Below, piece by piece: positions 26,245 to 34,881 of a DNA stretch of 64,000 nucleotides. The stretch's first letter is position 1. Each line of letters begins with the position of its first letter. A program made the position numbers and the translations under genes. Source of the stretch: Roseiarcus sp963832305 (GTDB taxonomy: Bacteria > Pseudomonadota > Alphaproteobacteria > Rhizobiales > Beijerinckiaceae); assembly GCA_963832305.1 (NCBI GenBank), contig CAWHTU010000018.1, forward strand, positions 372,001 through 436,000, written 5' to 3'. The notes beneath the pieces were generated by a model. It had not been told where the DNA came from and did not search any database. It saw only the letters and a program-made list of their open reading frames with translations.

Positions 26245-26440
26245 ATCGCGCGGATAGCGGATAGAAGCCGGGCCCGTGATGACTTCGCGCCGACGCAGCC
26301 GCCGCTCCCTCGTCCAGAGGCGGCCTCGAAGGACAATCCGGTACCCGCGGAAATCCGCGTCGAGCTCTGGAGCATCCTTCGAGACGCGCGGCTTTGCCTT
26401 GCTCCTCAGGATGAGGGCGCTGGTTCGCGCCTCGGCTGGC
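26245..26440. repeat. Dispersed intergenic repeat with TCCTCAGGATGAGG core
   Basis: Between the P450 and AlgX-like genes lies a segment with CCTTCGAGACGCGCGGC, then TTGCTCCTCAGGATGAGG near 26398-26415, and a facing GGCCTCGAAGGACAA. The inverted CCTTCGAG / CTCGAAGG pair can fold into a long hairpin. Sequences of this pattern are recurrent intergenic repeats in Hyphomicrobiales. No coding gene is seen in it. Confidence 0.6.
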
Positions 26441-26463
26441 TCTTGTCTCTGATCTGGCTGGGC

Positions 26464-27555
26464 ATGCTAAAAAGCCATCGTCGATATTTCGCGATTCTCG
26501 CCTTCCTGCTTCTGGCCGCTCCCCTGGTGTTGGGAGTGGTGCGGCCGGACCCGCCGGCGGCAATTCTCAAAGAGGGACGATATCTCGCGCCGGCGCCGGC
26601 GCTTCCCGAAGGCGGCGCCGATTGGCTGACGCTGTCGTCACGCATCGACGCTTTCCTCGGCGATCACTTCGGTCTACGCGAGGTCCTGATCCGGGCGCAC
26701 AAGGATCTGACGAAGCCGCTTTTGAGCGCTGGCAACGGTTCAGTGTTGATCGGCCGTGACGGCCGCCTTTTCTACCTCGGCCAGGAGGCGGTCCAGCAAA
26801 GCGCCGGGCTCGTCATGCGCGACCACAGAGTGTCAGATACGGTCGACCTCATCGCGCGCATGAACGCGGCGCTCAAGGCTCGCGGCGTCAAGTTTCTCGT
26901 CGCCGTGCCGCCCAACGCAGCTACGATCTATGCCGACGATCTCCCCAACTGGGCGAAGAACCGCGGCCGGCAGACCGAATACGACCTCCTGCTCGACGGG
27001 CTCGCGACGCGTGGCGTCCGCGCGGTCGACCTTCGCCCGGCGGTCGAGGCGGCGCGCTCCGAGGGACCGGTCTTTTACATGCACGACTCGCATTGGACTG
27101 CGCGTGGCGCGCTGGCAGCGTTCAACGCCATCGTCGAGGCGGACGGGCGCCCCGAGTGGCGGCTCGATCCGAGGTCCGCGCTCGGCCCTTCGGTGGCCCG
27201 CGAGGGAGGAGACCTCGCCCGGATGCTCGGGGAAGACGCGACCGAAACGGTCGAGGACTTGACCCTGCCGGCCGCGCGGACAGAACTTCTAACGGCGGAC
27301 CCGGTCAGCGACTTCGTCGGAATAGCTGACAGGCCCGGTCCGACCATCATGGTCTTCGGTGATTCGTTCACCCAGGACTATTTCGCCCGGATGACGCTAG
27401 AGCGCGCCGGGCGGGTGGTTTGGCTCGAGTACCGCAAGTGCGGCTTCGACTGGAAAGCGATTGACCGGTTTCACCCCGATGAAGTCTGGTGGATGCCGAA
27501 CGAGCGCTTCCTTATTTGTGATCCGGGCGTAGGGCCGGCCAACTTCACCGGGTGA
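26464..27555 (+). CDS. AlgX/AlgJ-like SGNH-fold protein, putative polysaccharide O-acetylation factor
   Basis: The 363-residue protein is anchored by one N-terminal segment (YFAILAFLLLAAPLVLGVV) and faces the periplasm. The AlgX/AlgJ-type SGNH domain is indicated by SSRIDAFLGDHFGLRE, LIGRDGRLFYLG, the Asp-His pair in MHDSHWTARG and the Ser motif in MVFGDSFTQDYF. Family members transfer acetyl groups to alginate and other exopolysaccharides, with an MBOAT protein as donor. No MBOAT gene is adjacent. The start is the ATG at 26464; a TTG seven codons earlier is possible. The gene overlaps cobU by 4 bp. Confidence 0.85.
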   Translation: MLKSHRRYFAILAFLLLAAPLVLGVVRPDPPAAILKEGRYLAPAPALPEGGADWLTLSSRIDAFLGDHFGLREVLIRAHKDLTKPLLSAGNGSVLIGRDGRLFYLGQEAVQQSAGLVMRDHRVSDTVDLIARMNAALKARGVKFLVAVPPNAATIYADDLPNWAKNRGRQTEYDLLLDGLATRGVRAVDLRPAVEAARSEGPVFYMHDSHWTARGALAAFNAIVEADGRPEWRLDPRSALGPSVAREGGDLARMLGEDATETVEDLTLPAARTELLTADPVSDFVGIADRPGPTIMVFGDSFTQDYFARMTLERAGRVVWLEYRKCGFDWKAIDRFHPDEVWWMPNERFLICDPGVGPANFTG

Positions 27556-28124
27556 ACATGGAAGAAGGGGATTGCACTCCGTCCCAAGTCCGCAGCCTGC
27601 TCGTGCTGGGCGGCGCGCGGTCCGGAAAAAGCGCCTACGCGCAGAGCCTTGCCGAGACATACGGCCCTGAGCGGCTCTATCTGGCGACTGCCGGGGCGGG
27701 GGATGAGGAGATGGCGACGCGCATAGCGCGCCATCGCGCCGACCGCGGGCAGGGCTGGACCACCCTGGAGGAGCCGCTCGAGGTCGCGAGCGCGCTTGGC
27801 GCCGAGGCGCGCCCCGGGCGGGTGGTGGTCGTCGACTGCCTCACCCTTTGGCTGAGCAACCTGATGCTGGCCGGGCGGGAGCCGGGGGCCGCAATCGCCG
27901 GGCTTGGCGCGGCGATTGGCGCGCTCGCCGGTCCGGCGATCCTGGTGTCAAACGAAGTTGGTATGGGGATTGTGCCGGAGCACAGGCTTGGCCGGGAGTT
28001 TCGTGACTGGCAGGGGCGGGCGAACCGGGAGATCGCCCAGGCCTGCGACGCCGCGGTCTTCATCGCCGCCGGGCTTCCGGTCGAGTTGAAGCCGGTCCGG
28101 GCCTTGGGCGTCCGGTTAAGCTGA
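27552..28124 (+). CDS. cobU: Bifunctional adenosylcobinamide kinase / adenosylcobinamide-phosphate guanylyltransferase
   Basis: The 190-residue enzyme has the P-loop GGARSGKSAYAQ, then LYLATAGAGDEEMATRI, the catalytic-His region RIARHRADRG, and VVDCLTLWLSNLM, the CobU/CobP pattern. It phosphorylates adenosylcobinamide and then attaches GMP late in cobalamin synthesis. Translation may start at GTG 27552, overlapping the previous stop by 4 bp, or at ATG 27558. No other cobalamin gene is adjacent; cobS lies 22 kb away. The coupling to an AlgX-like gene is unexpected. Confidence 0.93.
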   Translation: MNMEEGDCTPSQVRSLLVLGGARSGKSAYAQSLAETYGPERLYLATAGAGDEEMATRIARHRADRGQGWTTLEEPLEVASALGAEARPGRVVVVDCLTLWLSNLMLAGREPGAAIAGLGAAIGALAGPAILVSNEVGMGIVPEHRLGREFRDWQGRANREIAQACDAAVFIAAGLPVELKPVRALGVRLS

Positions 28125-28201
28125 ACGGCGCATTTCCTTACGAAAACCTCTGGCGACTCGGGGCGGGCCTGGACTAGGATTCGCACCAATGAAAGGGGCC
28201 G

Positions 28202-28224
28202 GCCGGCAGCGCGGGGCTGCCGGC
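28202..28224 (+). terminator. Strong hairpin downstream of cobU
   Basis: GCCGGCAGC and GCTGCCGGC form a 9-bp perfect stem with a 5-nt loop, about 80 bp after cobU and 40 bp before the next gene. No T-run follows, so termination is possible but unproven. Confidence 0.35.
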
Positions 28225-28263
28225 GCCTATCCAGACACAGGTCGGTAGGATTGGGCGGGATTG

Positions 28264-29016
28264 ATGCTGCGTCTTTTCCAACGCCAGCCGCCGGAACAGG
28301 CGGCGCATATCGAGGTCGCCCACGACGGCGAGATTTATCGCGTCGCGTTGAAGCGGGTCGCCACGTCGCGGCGATTTACGCTGAGGGTTCGAACCGCGAC
28401 GCGCGATGCGCTCTTGACGATGCCGTCGCGCTCGTCGCTCAAGTCGGCGCGCGAGTTCGCGGAGCGTCACGCCGCCTGGATCGGAACAAGACTCGCGCGA
28501 CTGCCCGAGCCGGTCGCCTTCGCGCCGCGCGCGGTGACGCCGTTGCGCGGTGTCGATCATCGCATCGTGCATCGGCCGGGCGAGCGCGGCGTGGTGTGGC
28601 TCGAAGCGAGTGAACGCGGGCCGCTCATCTGCGTGTCCGGGGAGCGGCCGCACGTGGCGCGACGCGTGACCGACTTTCTCAAGCGCGAGGCGCGCAAGGA
28701 TCTTGAAGCTGCGGTCGCGCGCCATTCGCGGCAACTCGGCGTGAAGCCCCGCCGGATCGTGCTGCGCGACACGGTCAGCCGCTGGGGCTCGTGCTCGTCG
28801 ACCGGAGGTCTGAATTTTTCCTGGCGCCTGATCCTCGCGCCGCCGTTCGTGCTCGACTATCTCGCCGCGCACGAGGTTGCCCATATCGTGCACATGAATC
28901 ATTCGCCGTTTTTCTGGAAGCTCGTGCGCCGCCTGCATGCCGGAACCGACCGCGCCGAAGTCTGGCTCAAGGTCCGCGGCGCGGACCTGCACCGCTTCGG
29001 CGCGACGTGGGAGTGA
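28264..29016 (+). CDS. YgjP-type metallopeptidase-like protein (DUF45 family)
   Basis: The 250-residue product shows the zinc-binding helix LAAHEVAHIVHMNHSPFFW near residue 205 and the preceding RWGSCSSTGGLNFSWRL, both diagnostic of the YgjP/DUF45 family. These proteins share the gluzincin fold; E. coli YgjP has been described as a UTP pyrophosphatase. A TTG codon precedes the ATG at 28264 and could also serve. There is no linked operon: cobU ends 140 bp upstream and a repeat follows. Role in this cell unknown. Confidence 0.88.
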   Translation: MLRLFQRQPPEQAAHIEVAHDGEIYRVALKRVATSRRFTLRVRTATRDALLTMPSRSSLKSAREFAERHAAWIGTRLARLPEPVAFAPRAVTPLRGVDHRIVHRPGERGVVWLEASERGPLICVSGERPHVARRVTDFLKREARKDLEAAVARHSRQLGVKPRRIVLRDTVSRWGSCSSTGGLNFSWRLILAPPFVLDYLAAHEVAHIVHMNHSPFFWKLVRRLHAGTDRAEVWLKVRGADLHRFGATWE

Positions 29017-29023
29017 TTCCTTT

Positions 29024-29160
29024 CTCCCGCTTCGTGGGAGAGGTGGCCGCGCGGCACGTGCGACCGGAAGAGTCGCCGCGCACCTCAGCTTGACCTTCTC
29101 CCGCATAGGGGGTTCGGAAGCGCGCCTGTCTTTCGGCGGGCTATACGGGAGAGGGGGTGC
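29024..29160. repeat. Decayed palindromic intergenic repeat
   Basis: TTTCTCCCGCTTCGTGGGAGAGGTGG at the left and a second CTTCTCCCGC ... GGGAGAGGGGG at the right resemble the repeat between rpoA and rplQ, but with several mismatches and an insertion. It fills the gap between two convergent genes. Confidence 0.55.
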
Positions 29161-29163
29161 GCC

Positions 29164-29991
29164 TTACGCCATCTTTCCCAGGGCGTCGAATAGGAGCTCA
29201 AGGTCCTGTGGGCGCGAGAGGCGGTGGTCGCCGTCCTTGACGAGCGTCAGCGTCGCGGGGTCGCCGCCGAGCCCCTGCATCAGCGCGAGCGCGTGGGAGA
29301 ACGGCACGTCCGGGTCCTGCATGCCCTGCAGCACCACGGTCGGCGCGTGCGTGCGAACGATCGCGCCGAGCAGGAGATGCTTGCGCCCGTCCTCGATCAG
29401 AGCCCGGGTGAAGCAGTCGGGTTCGCTCGAATAGGCGGACGGCCGCCGCCACACGCCTTGTTCCATGATCGCGCGCCGCGCCTCCTCCGGCGCCTTGGCC
29501 CAGATCAGCGCTTCGGTGAAGTCGACTGCCGGCGCAATGAGAATGAGGCCCTTGATTCGCCCCGCCTCGCCCGTCTCATTGAGCGCGCGCGCGGCAAGGA
29601 GCGCGAGATAGCCGCCCATGGACGAGCCGACGACGATCTGCGGCCCCTGCGTCTGCGCCCTCACCAGAGTCAGCGTCTCCTCGAGCCAGCGCGAGACCGT
29701 CCCGTCCTCGAGCCGCCCCTCGGAGCGGCCGTGGCCGGAATAATCGAATCGCAGGAGACCGAGGCCGCGCCGCTCGGCCTCGGCGTCGAGGGCGCTCGCC
29801 TTGGTCGATTCCATGTCGGAGCGATAGCCGCTGAGCCAAACCACGCCCGGGGCTCCGCTCCGCACTGGCGCGCGACGGCGAAAGGCGATACGCCTTTGAT
29901 TCGGGGCTTTTCCCACGATCAAGAACTGCGGCTGTCCGTCCGACACCTTGAGCTCGCTGCCGATGATGCGACCCGCGGACCGCGCCTTCAT
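29164..29991 (-). CDS. Alpha/beta hydrolase
   Basis: The 275-residue protein has an alpha/beta-hydrolase core: the oxyanion region VVWLSGYRSDM, then LLRFDYSGHGRSEG, the nucleophile elbow VVGSSMGGYLAL (Ser), an Asp in QGMQDPDVPF and the catalytic His in VKDGDHRLSRP. Such short-chain hydrolases act on esters or peptides; the closest general type is a palmitoyl-protein thioesterase/BEM46-like hydrolase. It has no signal peptide, so it is cytosolic. It is divergent from the following glycosyltransferase gene. Confidence 0.88.
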   Translation of the reverse strand: MKARSAGRIIGSELKVSDGQPQFLIVGKAPNQRRIAFRRRAPVRSGAPGVVWLSGYRSDMESTKASALDAEAERRGLGLLRFDYSGHGRSEGRLEDGTVSRWLEETLTLVRAQTQGPQIVVGSSMGGYLALLAARALNETGEAGRIKGLILIAPAVDFTEALIWAKAPEEARRAIMEQGVWRRPSAYSSEPDCFTRALIEDGRKHLLLGAIVRTHAPTVVLQGMQDPDVPFSHALALMQGLGGDPATLTLVKDGDHRLSRPQDLELLFDALGKMA

Positions 29992-30078
29992 GAACCCGGG
30001 TCACCGCGCTCGCGGCGAAGCGGGCTTGGCCGAGGAGGCGCCGCGAGTCAACCGCTCCCTTTGCTTCAGAGGCGGCGC

Positions 30079-31284
30079 ATGAGCGTCGATATGCTCGCGC
30101 CGTTCGGCCGCGGGGCGAATGCGCCGCTCGCCGGACGGACGATCCTCCAAATCATCCCTCCTGTCGACGCCGGCGGCGACGAACGGGCGACGCTCGCCGT
30201 CACCGCGGCGCTGGCGGAGGCTGGCGCGCGAGCGCTGGTCGCCACCGATTCCGGCGAGCTGGCGGGCGAACTGCATGCGATTGGCGGCCTCTTTGTCGAG
30301 TTTCCAGCCGCAGCCAAGAACCCGCTCGCCATGACGCTCAATATGCGCCGCCTTCAGCGCATCATCACCTCGGAGCGGGTCGACCTGGTGCATGCGCGCT
30401 CGCGTTGGGCGGCCTGGGCGGCAGTCAAAGCCTGCCGCAAGGCCAAGCGTCCGGTGATCACTTCGCTGCATGGCGACGGCGCGCGCTCGCCGCCGCGCAC
30501 CAGCTTCGAGACCGCCGTCGCCGAGGGCGATTTCGTCATCGCCGGGTCGGAATTCGCGGCTCGGCGCGGGGCTGGCCTTTACCCCGACGCGCGCTCGCGC
30601 CTCAGGGTCGTCCGCCCCGGACTCGATCTCTCGAAGCTTCAGCCCGAGCGGGTGAGCGGGCGCCGGGTCGCCGACATCCGCCAGGCGTGGGGCGTCGCTG
30701 CGCACGAGCGGGTCGTGCTGACGCCGGCGCGGCTCGCGCCTGGCCGCGGCCAGGCGACGCTCATCGAAGCGGCGGCGATAATCAAGGGCCACGGCCTCGA
30801 CGACGTCCGCTTCGTGCTCGCCGGGGACGCCGCAAGGCCGGCCTACACGCGCGAGCTTGACGCGCTCGCCCTGAAGCGCGGCCTCGAATCAATGCTGGTG
30901 CGCGTCGGCGCCGCGGCCGATCTGCTGGCGGCGTTCATCGGCGCGGCGGTCGTCGTCTTTCCCGCCGTTAGCGCTGACGGCGTGACGCGCACGTCGGTCG
31001 AGGCCGCGGCGATGGGAGCCTTGACCATCATCTCCGACGTCGGACCGGCGCGCGAGATCGTCGCAGCGCCGCCGTACGAGGGCGTCGAGGCGCGCACCGG
31101 CTGGCTCACCCAGCCGAGCGACGCGGCGGCGCTTGCGACAGCGATCGAAGCCGCGCTTGGGCTCGGCGCCTCCGCGCGCGAAGCCATCCGGCGCCGGGCG
31201 CGGGCAAAGATAGCGGAAGCTTTCTCGCTCCATCGGATGACGCGCGACACGCTTGGCATCTACAGTGAGGCGCTGGGACGGTGA
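30079..31284 (+). CDS. Glycosyltransferase family 4
   Basis: The 401-residue enzyme starts at ATG 30079 (CAGAGGCGGC upstream); a longer in-frame reading is antisense to the hydrolase and is rejected. It has the GT-B fold of family 4: an N-terminal domain with ILQIIPPVDAGGDERATLAV and the C-terminal nucleotide-binding pattern RTSVEAAAMGALTIISDVGPAREIV. VVRPGLDLSKL is typical of the linker. It probably moves a sugar to a lipid-linked or capsular glycan. The following cytochrome b561 gene overlaps it by 4 bp. Confidence 0.92.
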   Translation: MSVDMLAPFGRGANAPLAGRTILQIIPPVDAGGDERATLAVTAALAEAGARALVATDSGELAGELHAIGGLFVEFPAAAKNPLAMTLNMRRLQRIITSERVDLVHARSRWAAWAAVKACRKAKRPVITSLHGDGARSPPRTSFETAVAEGDFVIAGSEFAARRGAGLYPDARSRLRVVRPGLDLSKLQPERVSGRRVADIRQAWGVAAHERVVLTPARLAPGRGQATLIEAAAIIKGHGLDDVRFVLAGDAARPAYTRELDALALKRGLESMLVRVGAAADLLAAFIGAAVVVFPAVSADGVTRTSVEAAAMGALTIISDVGPAREIVAAPPYEGVEARTGWLTQPSDAAALATAIEAALGLGASAREAIRRRARAKIAEAFSLHRMTRDTLGIYSEALGR

Positions 31285-31814
31285 GCGGGAGGAATTCGCT
31301 TTTGGTCGCTCGGTCAGGGATCACGTCGGCGCCGGCCGGCTACAGCTTGCGGCAGATCGCGCTGCACTGGATCGTGTTCGTTCTGGTCGCTTTTCAATTT
31401 GTGATGGGCGACGACATGACCGACCTCTTTCGCGCTGCCCACGGCGGACGCCCGACCGAAACGAGCGCGATCTGGGCGCCGATCCATATCGCTGTCGGGA
31501 TCCTCATTCTCATCGCCATGCTGGCGCGGCTCGCGCTGCGTCGTCACGACGGCGCGCCGCCGCCGCCGAAGCAGGCTGCCGCTCTCCAATGGCTGGCAAG
31601 CGGCGTGCACGCCGGCCTCTACGTCGACTTGATCGGCGCGCCAGTCGTCGGCGCGATCGCCTATTTCTTTCTGCCCTCATTCGCCGGGCTGCACCATCTC
31701 ATGACGCGCCAAATCCTCGTCGTTCTCGTCGCGCTCCATTTCGCCGGGGCGCTGTGGCATTGGCTCGTCGTTCGCGACGGCGTCATGACGCGGATGGTCC
31801 GCCCGGCCGATTGA
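31281..31814 (+). CDS. Cytochrome b561 family protein
   Basis: The 177-residue membrane protein has four hydrophobic segments and the conserved haem-ligand histidines: RQIALHWIVFVLVAFQF in segment 1, IHIAVGILILIAML in segment 2, SGVHAGLYV in segment 3 and ALHFAGALWHWLV in segment 4. These diheme proteins pass electrons from ubiquinol or periplasmic donors. Start is GTG 31281, overlapping the glycosyltransferase stop. A second b561 gene lies at 42765-43325 next to a catalase-like gene. Confidence 0.92.
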   Translation: MSGRNSLLVARSGITSAPAGYSLRQIALHWIVFVLVAFQFVMGDDMTDLFRAAHGGRPTETSAIWAPIHIAVGILILIAMLARLALRRHDGAPPPPKQAAALQWLASGVHAGLYVDLIGAPVVGAIAYFFLPSFAGLHHLMTRQILVVLVALHFAGALWHWLVVRDGVMTRMVRPAD

Positions 31815-32017
31815 GGGGGTCTGGTCCGCCCAGCTGACGCGCTTGGCTTGAGCTTCTTTTTTGTCAGATCTTGCTTGGGCCGCACGTACGACTGATATGA
31901 CTTCGCGCGACGGCCGGGGGCAACTCGGCGGGAAGATAGGGCGAGATCGGTGGCGCGGAGGCCTCGCCATCCGATCGTCCTTCCCGCGCGAGCGGCTGAA
32001 CGAGTTGAACGATTTGC

Positions 32018-32923
32018 TCAGCTCTTGATGAAAGCTCCGGAGCGGAGATCGCTCAGCGCCTGCCGGATCTCAGCCTGCGTGTTCATCACGATCGGCCCGT
32101 GCCAGGCGACCGGCTCCCGCAGCGGCCGCCCGGAGACGAGAAGGAACCGCACGCCTTCCTCGCCCGCCTGGACGCTGATTTCGTCGCCTGCGCCGAACAC
32201 CACGAGCGAGCGATTGCCGACCCTGTCGCGCACCAGCACCTCCTCCCCGTCGAGCTGCGCCTCGCGCAGCGCTCCGAACGGTCCGGAAGCGTAGGCGAAG
32301 TCACCAGCGCCCTCGAAGATGTAGGCGAAGGCCTGGCGGAAATCCTCGACCTTGAGACGCTTGTGTTTGCCCGCGGGCACGGTCACGTCGAGATAGCGCG
32401 GTTCGGCGGCGACGCCGTCGACCGGACCCGTCTTGCCCCAGAAGTCGCCGCAGATAACCCGCACGCGGGTCCCGTCGTCGTCGATGACTTCGGGGATCGC
32501 GGTCGCGGGAACGTCCTGGTAGCGGGGCCGGGTCATCTTGAGATGCGCGGGCAGGTTGGCCCAGAGCTGGAAGCCGTGCATGCGGCCTTTCGCGTCGCCG
32601 GTCGGCATTTCCTGATGCAGGATACCGCTGCCGGCAGTCATCCACTGCACGTCGCCGGACCCGAGCGTTCCCCGGTTGCCGAGGCTGTCGCCGTGGTCGA
32701 CGCTGCCTGCGAGCACGTAGGTGATCGTCTCGATGCCGCGATGAGGATGCCAGGGAAAACCGGCTCGATAGTCCTCGGGCCGGTCGCCGCGAAAATCGTC
32801 CATCATCAGGAACGGATCGAAATCGGACGTATCGCCGAAACCGAAGGCGCGGCGAAGCTTGACGCCCGCCCCCTCCATCGTGGGAACCGATTGGCTGACG
32901 CGCTTGACGGGACGAATGGACAT
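32018..32923 (-). CDS. Pirin family protein
   Basis: The 301-residue bicupin starts at ATG 32923 (TCAGGAGGGCTC upstream). The metal-binding histidines are in GFPWHPHRGIETITYVLAG and the later HQE of the first cupin; the second cupin ends near VRFLLVSGRPLREP. Pirins are iron-binding proteins; some act as quercetin dioxygenases, others modulate pyruvate dehydrogenase or transcription. The function here is open. An upstream in-frame extension to 33193 has no ribosome site and runs into another gene remnant, so it is rejected. Confidence 0.9.
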   Translation of the reverse strand: MSIRPVKRVSQSVPTMEGAGVKLRRAFGFGDTSDFDPFLMMDDFRGDRPEDYRAGFPWHPHRGIETITYVLAGSVDHGDSLGNRGTLGSGDVQWMTAGSGILHQEMPTGDAKGRMHGFQLWANLPAHLKMTRPRYQDVPATAIPEVIDDDGTRVRVICGDFWGKTGPVDGVAAEPRYLDVTVPAGKHKRLKVEDFRQAFAYIFEGAGDFAYASGPFGALREAQLDGEEVLVRDRVGNRSLVVFGAGDEISVQAGEEGVRFLLVSGRPLREPVAWHGPIVMNTQAEIRQALSDLRSGAFIKS

Positions 32924-33180
32924 GAGCCCTCCTGACCGAACAGAAATCAATTCGGCTTCCGAAATACTGCGGCTCATCCAGAGTTGAAAGCGACGAGTCT
33001 CAGCAAATTCTTGGATCGGAAACCGTTTGCAGCCCGGGACATAGGTATAGCGATATGCCGGCGCAAGTCTATCAACAGAAGCGATAGCTTCTATCGGTCG
33101 AGGCGAACGTCGGCCGTGCGTTCGGCGGCTCCGGCCCGGCCCCAATCGTTCGGCGCCGACCGCGCCATCGAGATCAGGGC

Positions 33181-33732
33181 GACAAGAACGCATCGACCTG
33201 TGGCGCCGTCGACGCGCATGTCGCGCCGCTCTCGCCGGTCGAGTCCCAGACCCACTATCCCGATTGCGCCAAATCGCCCGCGCTCCTGACGCTGTTCGCT
33301 CAGGCTCACCTCGATCCGGCGTTCTCCAACTACTGCCTGAAAGGCTCTCAGACCGACTTCACCGATCAGTCCGGCCTCGCCATCCGCCTCGGCAATTCGG
33401 TCACCGAGCAGAGCTTCGTCGCCCGGGCTTCATGCATGACCTGCCACGGTCGCGCGGCCTTTGACGCCGACGGCCACGCGACGACTTTCGCCGGCTTCGA
33501 TCCAGCCTCTGTCAATGAGCCGTTCGGAGTCGGCGATGCGCCCGTGGGACCGATCAATTCCGGCTGGTTCTGGGCCCACGGCGGGCCGCCTTCGTTTCTC
33601 GCCCTCGTCAACGGAAGCGATCTGACGCGGTTCGGGTTTCCGGCGGATTTCGTCTGGTCGATCCCGTTTTGCGCCATCGACGACACCGTGCAGCCGCCGG
33701 AGACCAAGTCGCGCCTGTGCGCGACGAAATAG
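33181..33732 (+). pseudogene. C-terminal remnant of a cytochrome c family protein
   Basis: In frame with the stop at 33732, the sequence reads VDAHVAPLSPVESQTH, NYCLKGSQTDFTDQSGL, LGNSVTEQSFVARASC and MTCHGRAAFDADGHAT, the last with one c-type haem site remnant (CMTCHG). This matches the C-terminal third of a family of large periplasmic cytochrome-like proteins. The expected N-terminal two thirds and a start codon are missing, because upstream DNA belongs to the pirin promoter. An internal ATG at 33436 would give only 98 residues. I see it as a truncated pseudogene. Confidence 0.7.
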
Positions 33733-33752
33733 CGCGCAAGGCCCGCGCTTCA

Positions 33753-34676
33753 CTATCCTGCGATCGAACGAACGGCGCCTTTTGCGTTTGGTCTCCCGCC
33801 GATGATTGTCGAAGCGAGCGCGCCCGCGGCAACGGCGCGCTCCAACCCGATCTGCACGTCGAACTTTGCGAGGCGCGCCGCGAGAAACGCGGCGACGAAA
33901 GCGTCGCCTGCGCCGGTGGTGTCGATCGCCTCGATCTTCGGTGCTTCGGCCCGCCAGCGCCGAGCGGCGGTCGCGGCTTCACATCCCTCCGCGCCGCGCT
34001 TGACGACGACCAGCGGATAGATTGCCGCAAGGCGCGCGCACTGGATCTCGTGGTCGTCGGAGCCTGCGAGGACCGCGGCTTCCTCGGCATTGGGGAACAG
34101 GATCGCGGCTCCCCGCGTCCACTCGAGAAAATTCTCCGCCCCGACCTCGCGCAGGAATTCCGCCGATGCCGGATCGACACTGACCGGCCTCGCTCCCGCG
34201 CGGCGTATGACGTCGAGGGCCGCCGCTCGCGGCGAAGGCGCGAAGAAGGGATAGCCGGAGAGATGGATGAGCGCCGCGCCGGCGATCAGCGCATCGTCGA
34301 TGTCGCCGGCCTCGAGCGCCTCGTTCGCGCCGCGGTCGGTGAGGAAGCTGCGCTCGCCATCCGGGTCGATGAGTGCGACGAGCCGCCCGGTCTCACGCCT
34401 CGGATCGCCAACAAGATGCGGCGTCACGCCAATGGCCTTGAATCGCGCCGTTTCGACTTCGACGTCGGCCGCGCCGACGCGGGCGACGAAATCGACGTGG
34501 GCCCCGAAGAAGGCGAGCCACGCGGCCTGATTGGCGGCCGAGCCGCCGGGCTCGAAGGCGATCCTGGCCCGGCGGTCCGAGCCTCGCGCAAGCGGCCCTT
34601 CAGGCCGCACGACGACGTCCGTCATCACGTCGCCGATCACGAGGATGCGGGGCGGGGCAAGGGCGGCTTCATCCAT
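33753..34676 (-). CDS. psuK: PfkB-family carbohydrate kinase, pseudouridine kinase candidate
   Basis: The 307-residue kinase has the ribokinase/PfkB signatures FEPGGSAANQAAWLAFFG (substrate) and DTTGAGDAFVAAF (anion hole and catalytic Asp). Small sugar kinases of this size that lie beside psuG usually phosphorylate pseudouridine to its 5'-phosphate. In this window psuG is on the same strand but 5.9 kb upstream, with an inserted cluster between, so the assignment rests on partial context. Without psuG it could equally be a ribokinase or adenosine kinase relative. Confidence 0.75.
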   Translation of the reverse strand: MDEAALAPPRILVIGDVMTDVVVRPEGPLARGSDRRARIAFEPGGSAANQAAWLAFFGAHVDFVARVGAADVEVETARFKAIGVTPHLVGDPRRETGRLVALIDPDGERSFLTDRGANEALEAGDIDDALIAGAALIHLSGYPFFAPSPRAAALDVIRRAGARPVSVDPASAEFLREVGAENFLEWTRGAAILFPNAEEAAVLAGSDDHEIQCARLAAIYPLVVVKRGAEGCEAATAARRWRAEAPKIEAIDTTGAGDAFVAAFLAARLAKFDVQIGLERAVAAGALASTIIGGRPNAKGAVRSIAG

Positions 34677-34812
34677 GGGTGTTTCGATCGGCGCCGCCCG
34701 TTCCCCCGGCTCCTATTTTGGCGTCCTTCAGCCAGTATCTGAAAGCGGTCGCCAAGGCCACCGCCCCTTGGCGGCCTCGCGCTCGAAGGCCGGCCAAAGC
34801 GGGGAGCCGCGC

Positions 34813-34840
34813 TTGACACGAGGGGCAATCTTGGCATTTC
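34813..34840 (+). promoter_or_regulatory. Possible promoter for the PqqD-HprK-glycosyltransferase operon
   Basis: TTGACA at 34813-34818 is a perfect -35 box 64 bp before the first gene. The -10 region after 16-17 bp (CATTTC / GCATTT) is weak. The element lies in the 205-bp gap that separates this operon from the divergent kinase gene. Confidence 0.35.
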
Positions 34841-34881
34841 TGCAGCAGCGAGCGGCTGACTCAACAAATTCCAAGGGGCGC

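Noticed and set aside
26230..26463. Possible small gene between the P450 and AlgX-like genes
   Set aside because: The frames there are translations of a dispersed palindromic repeat and carry no ribosome site.
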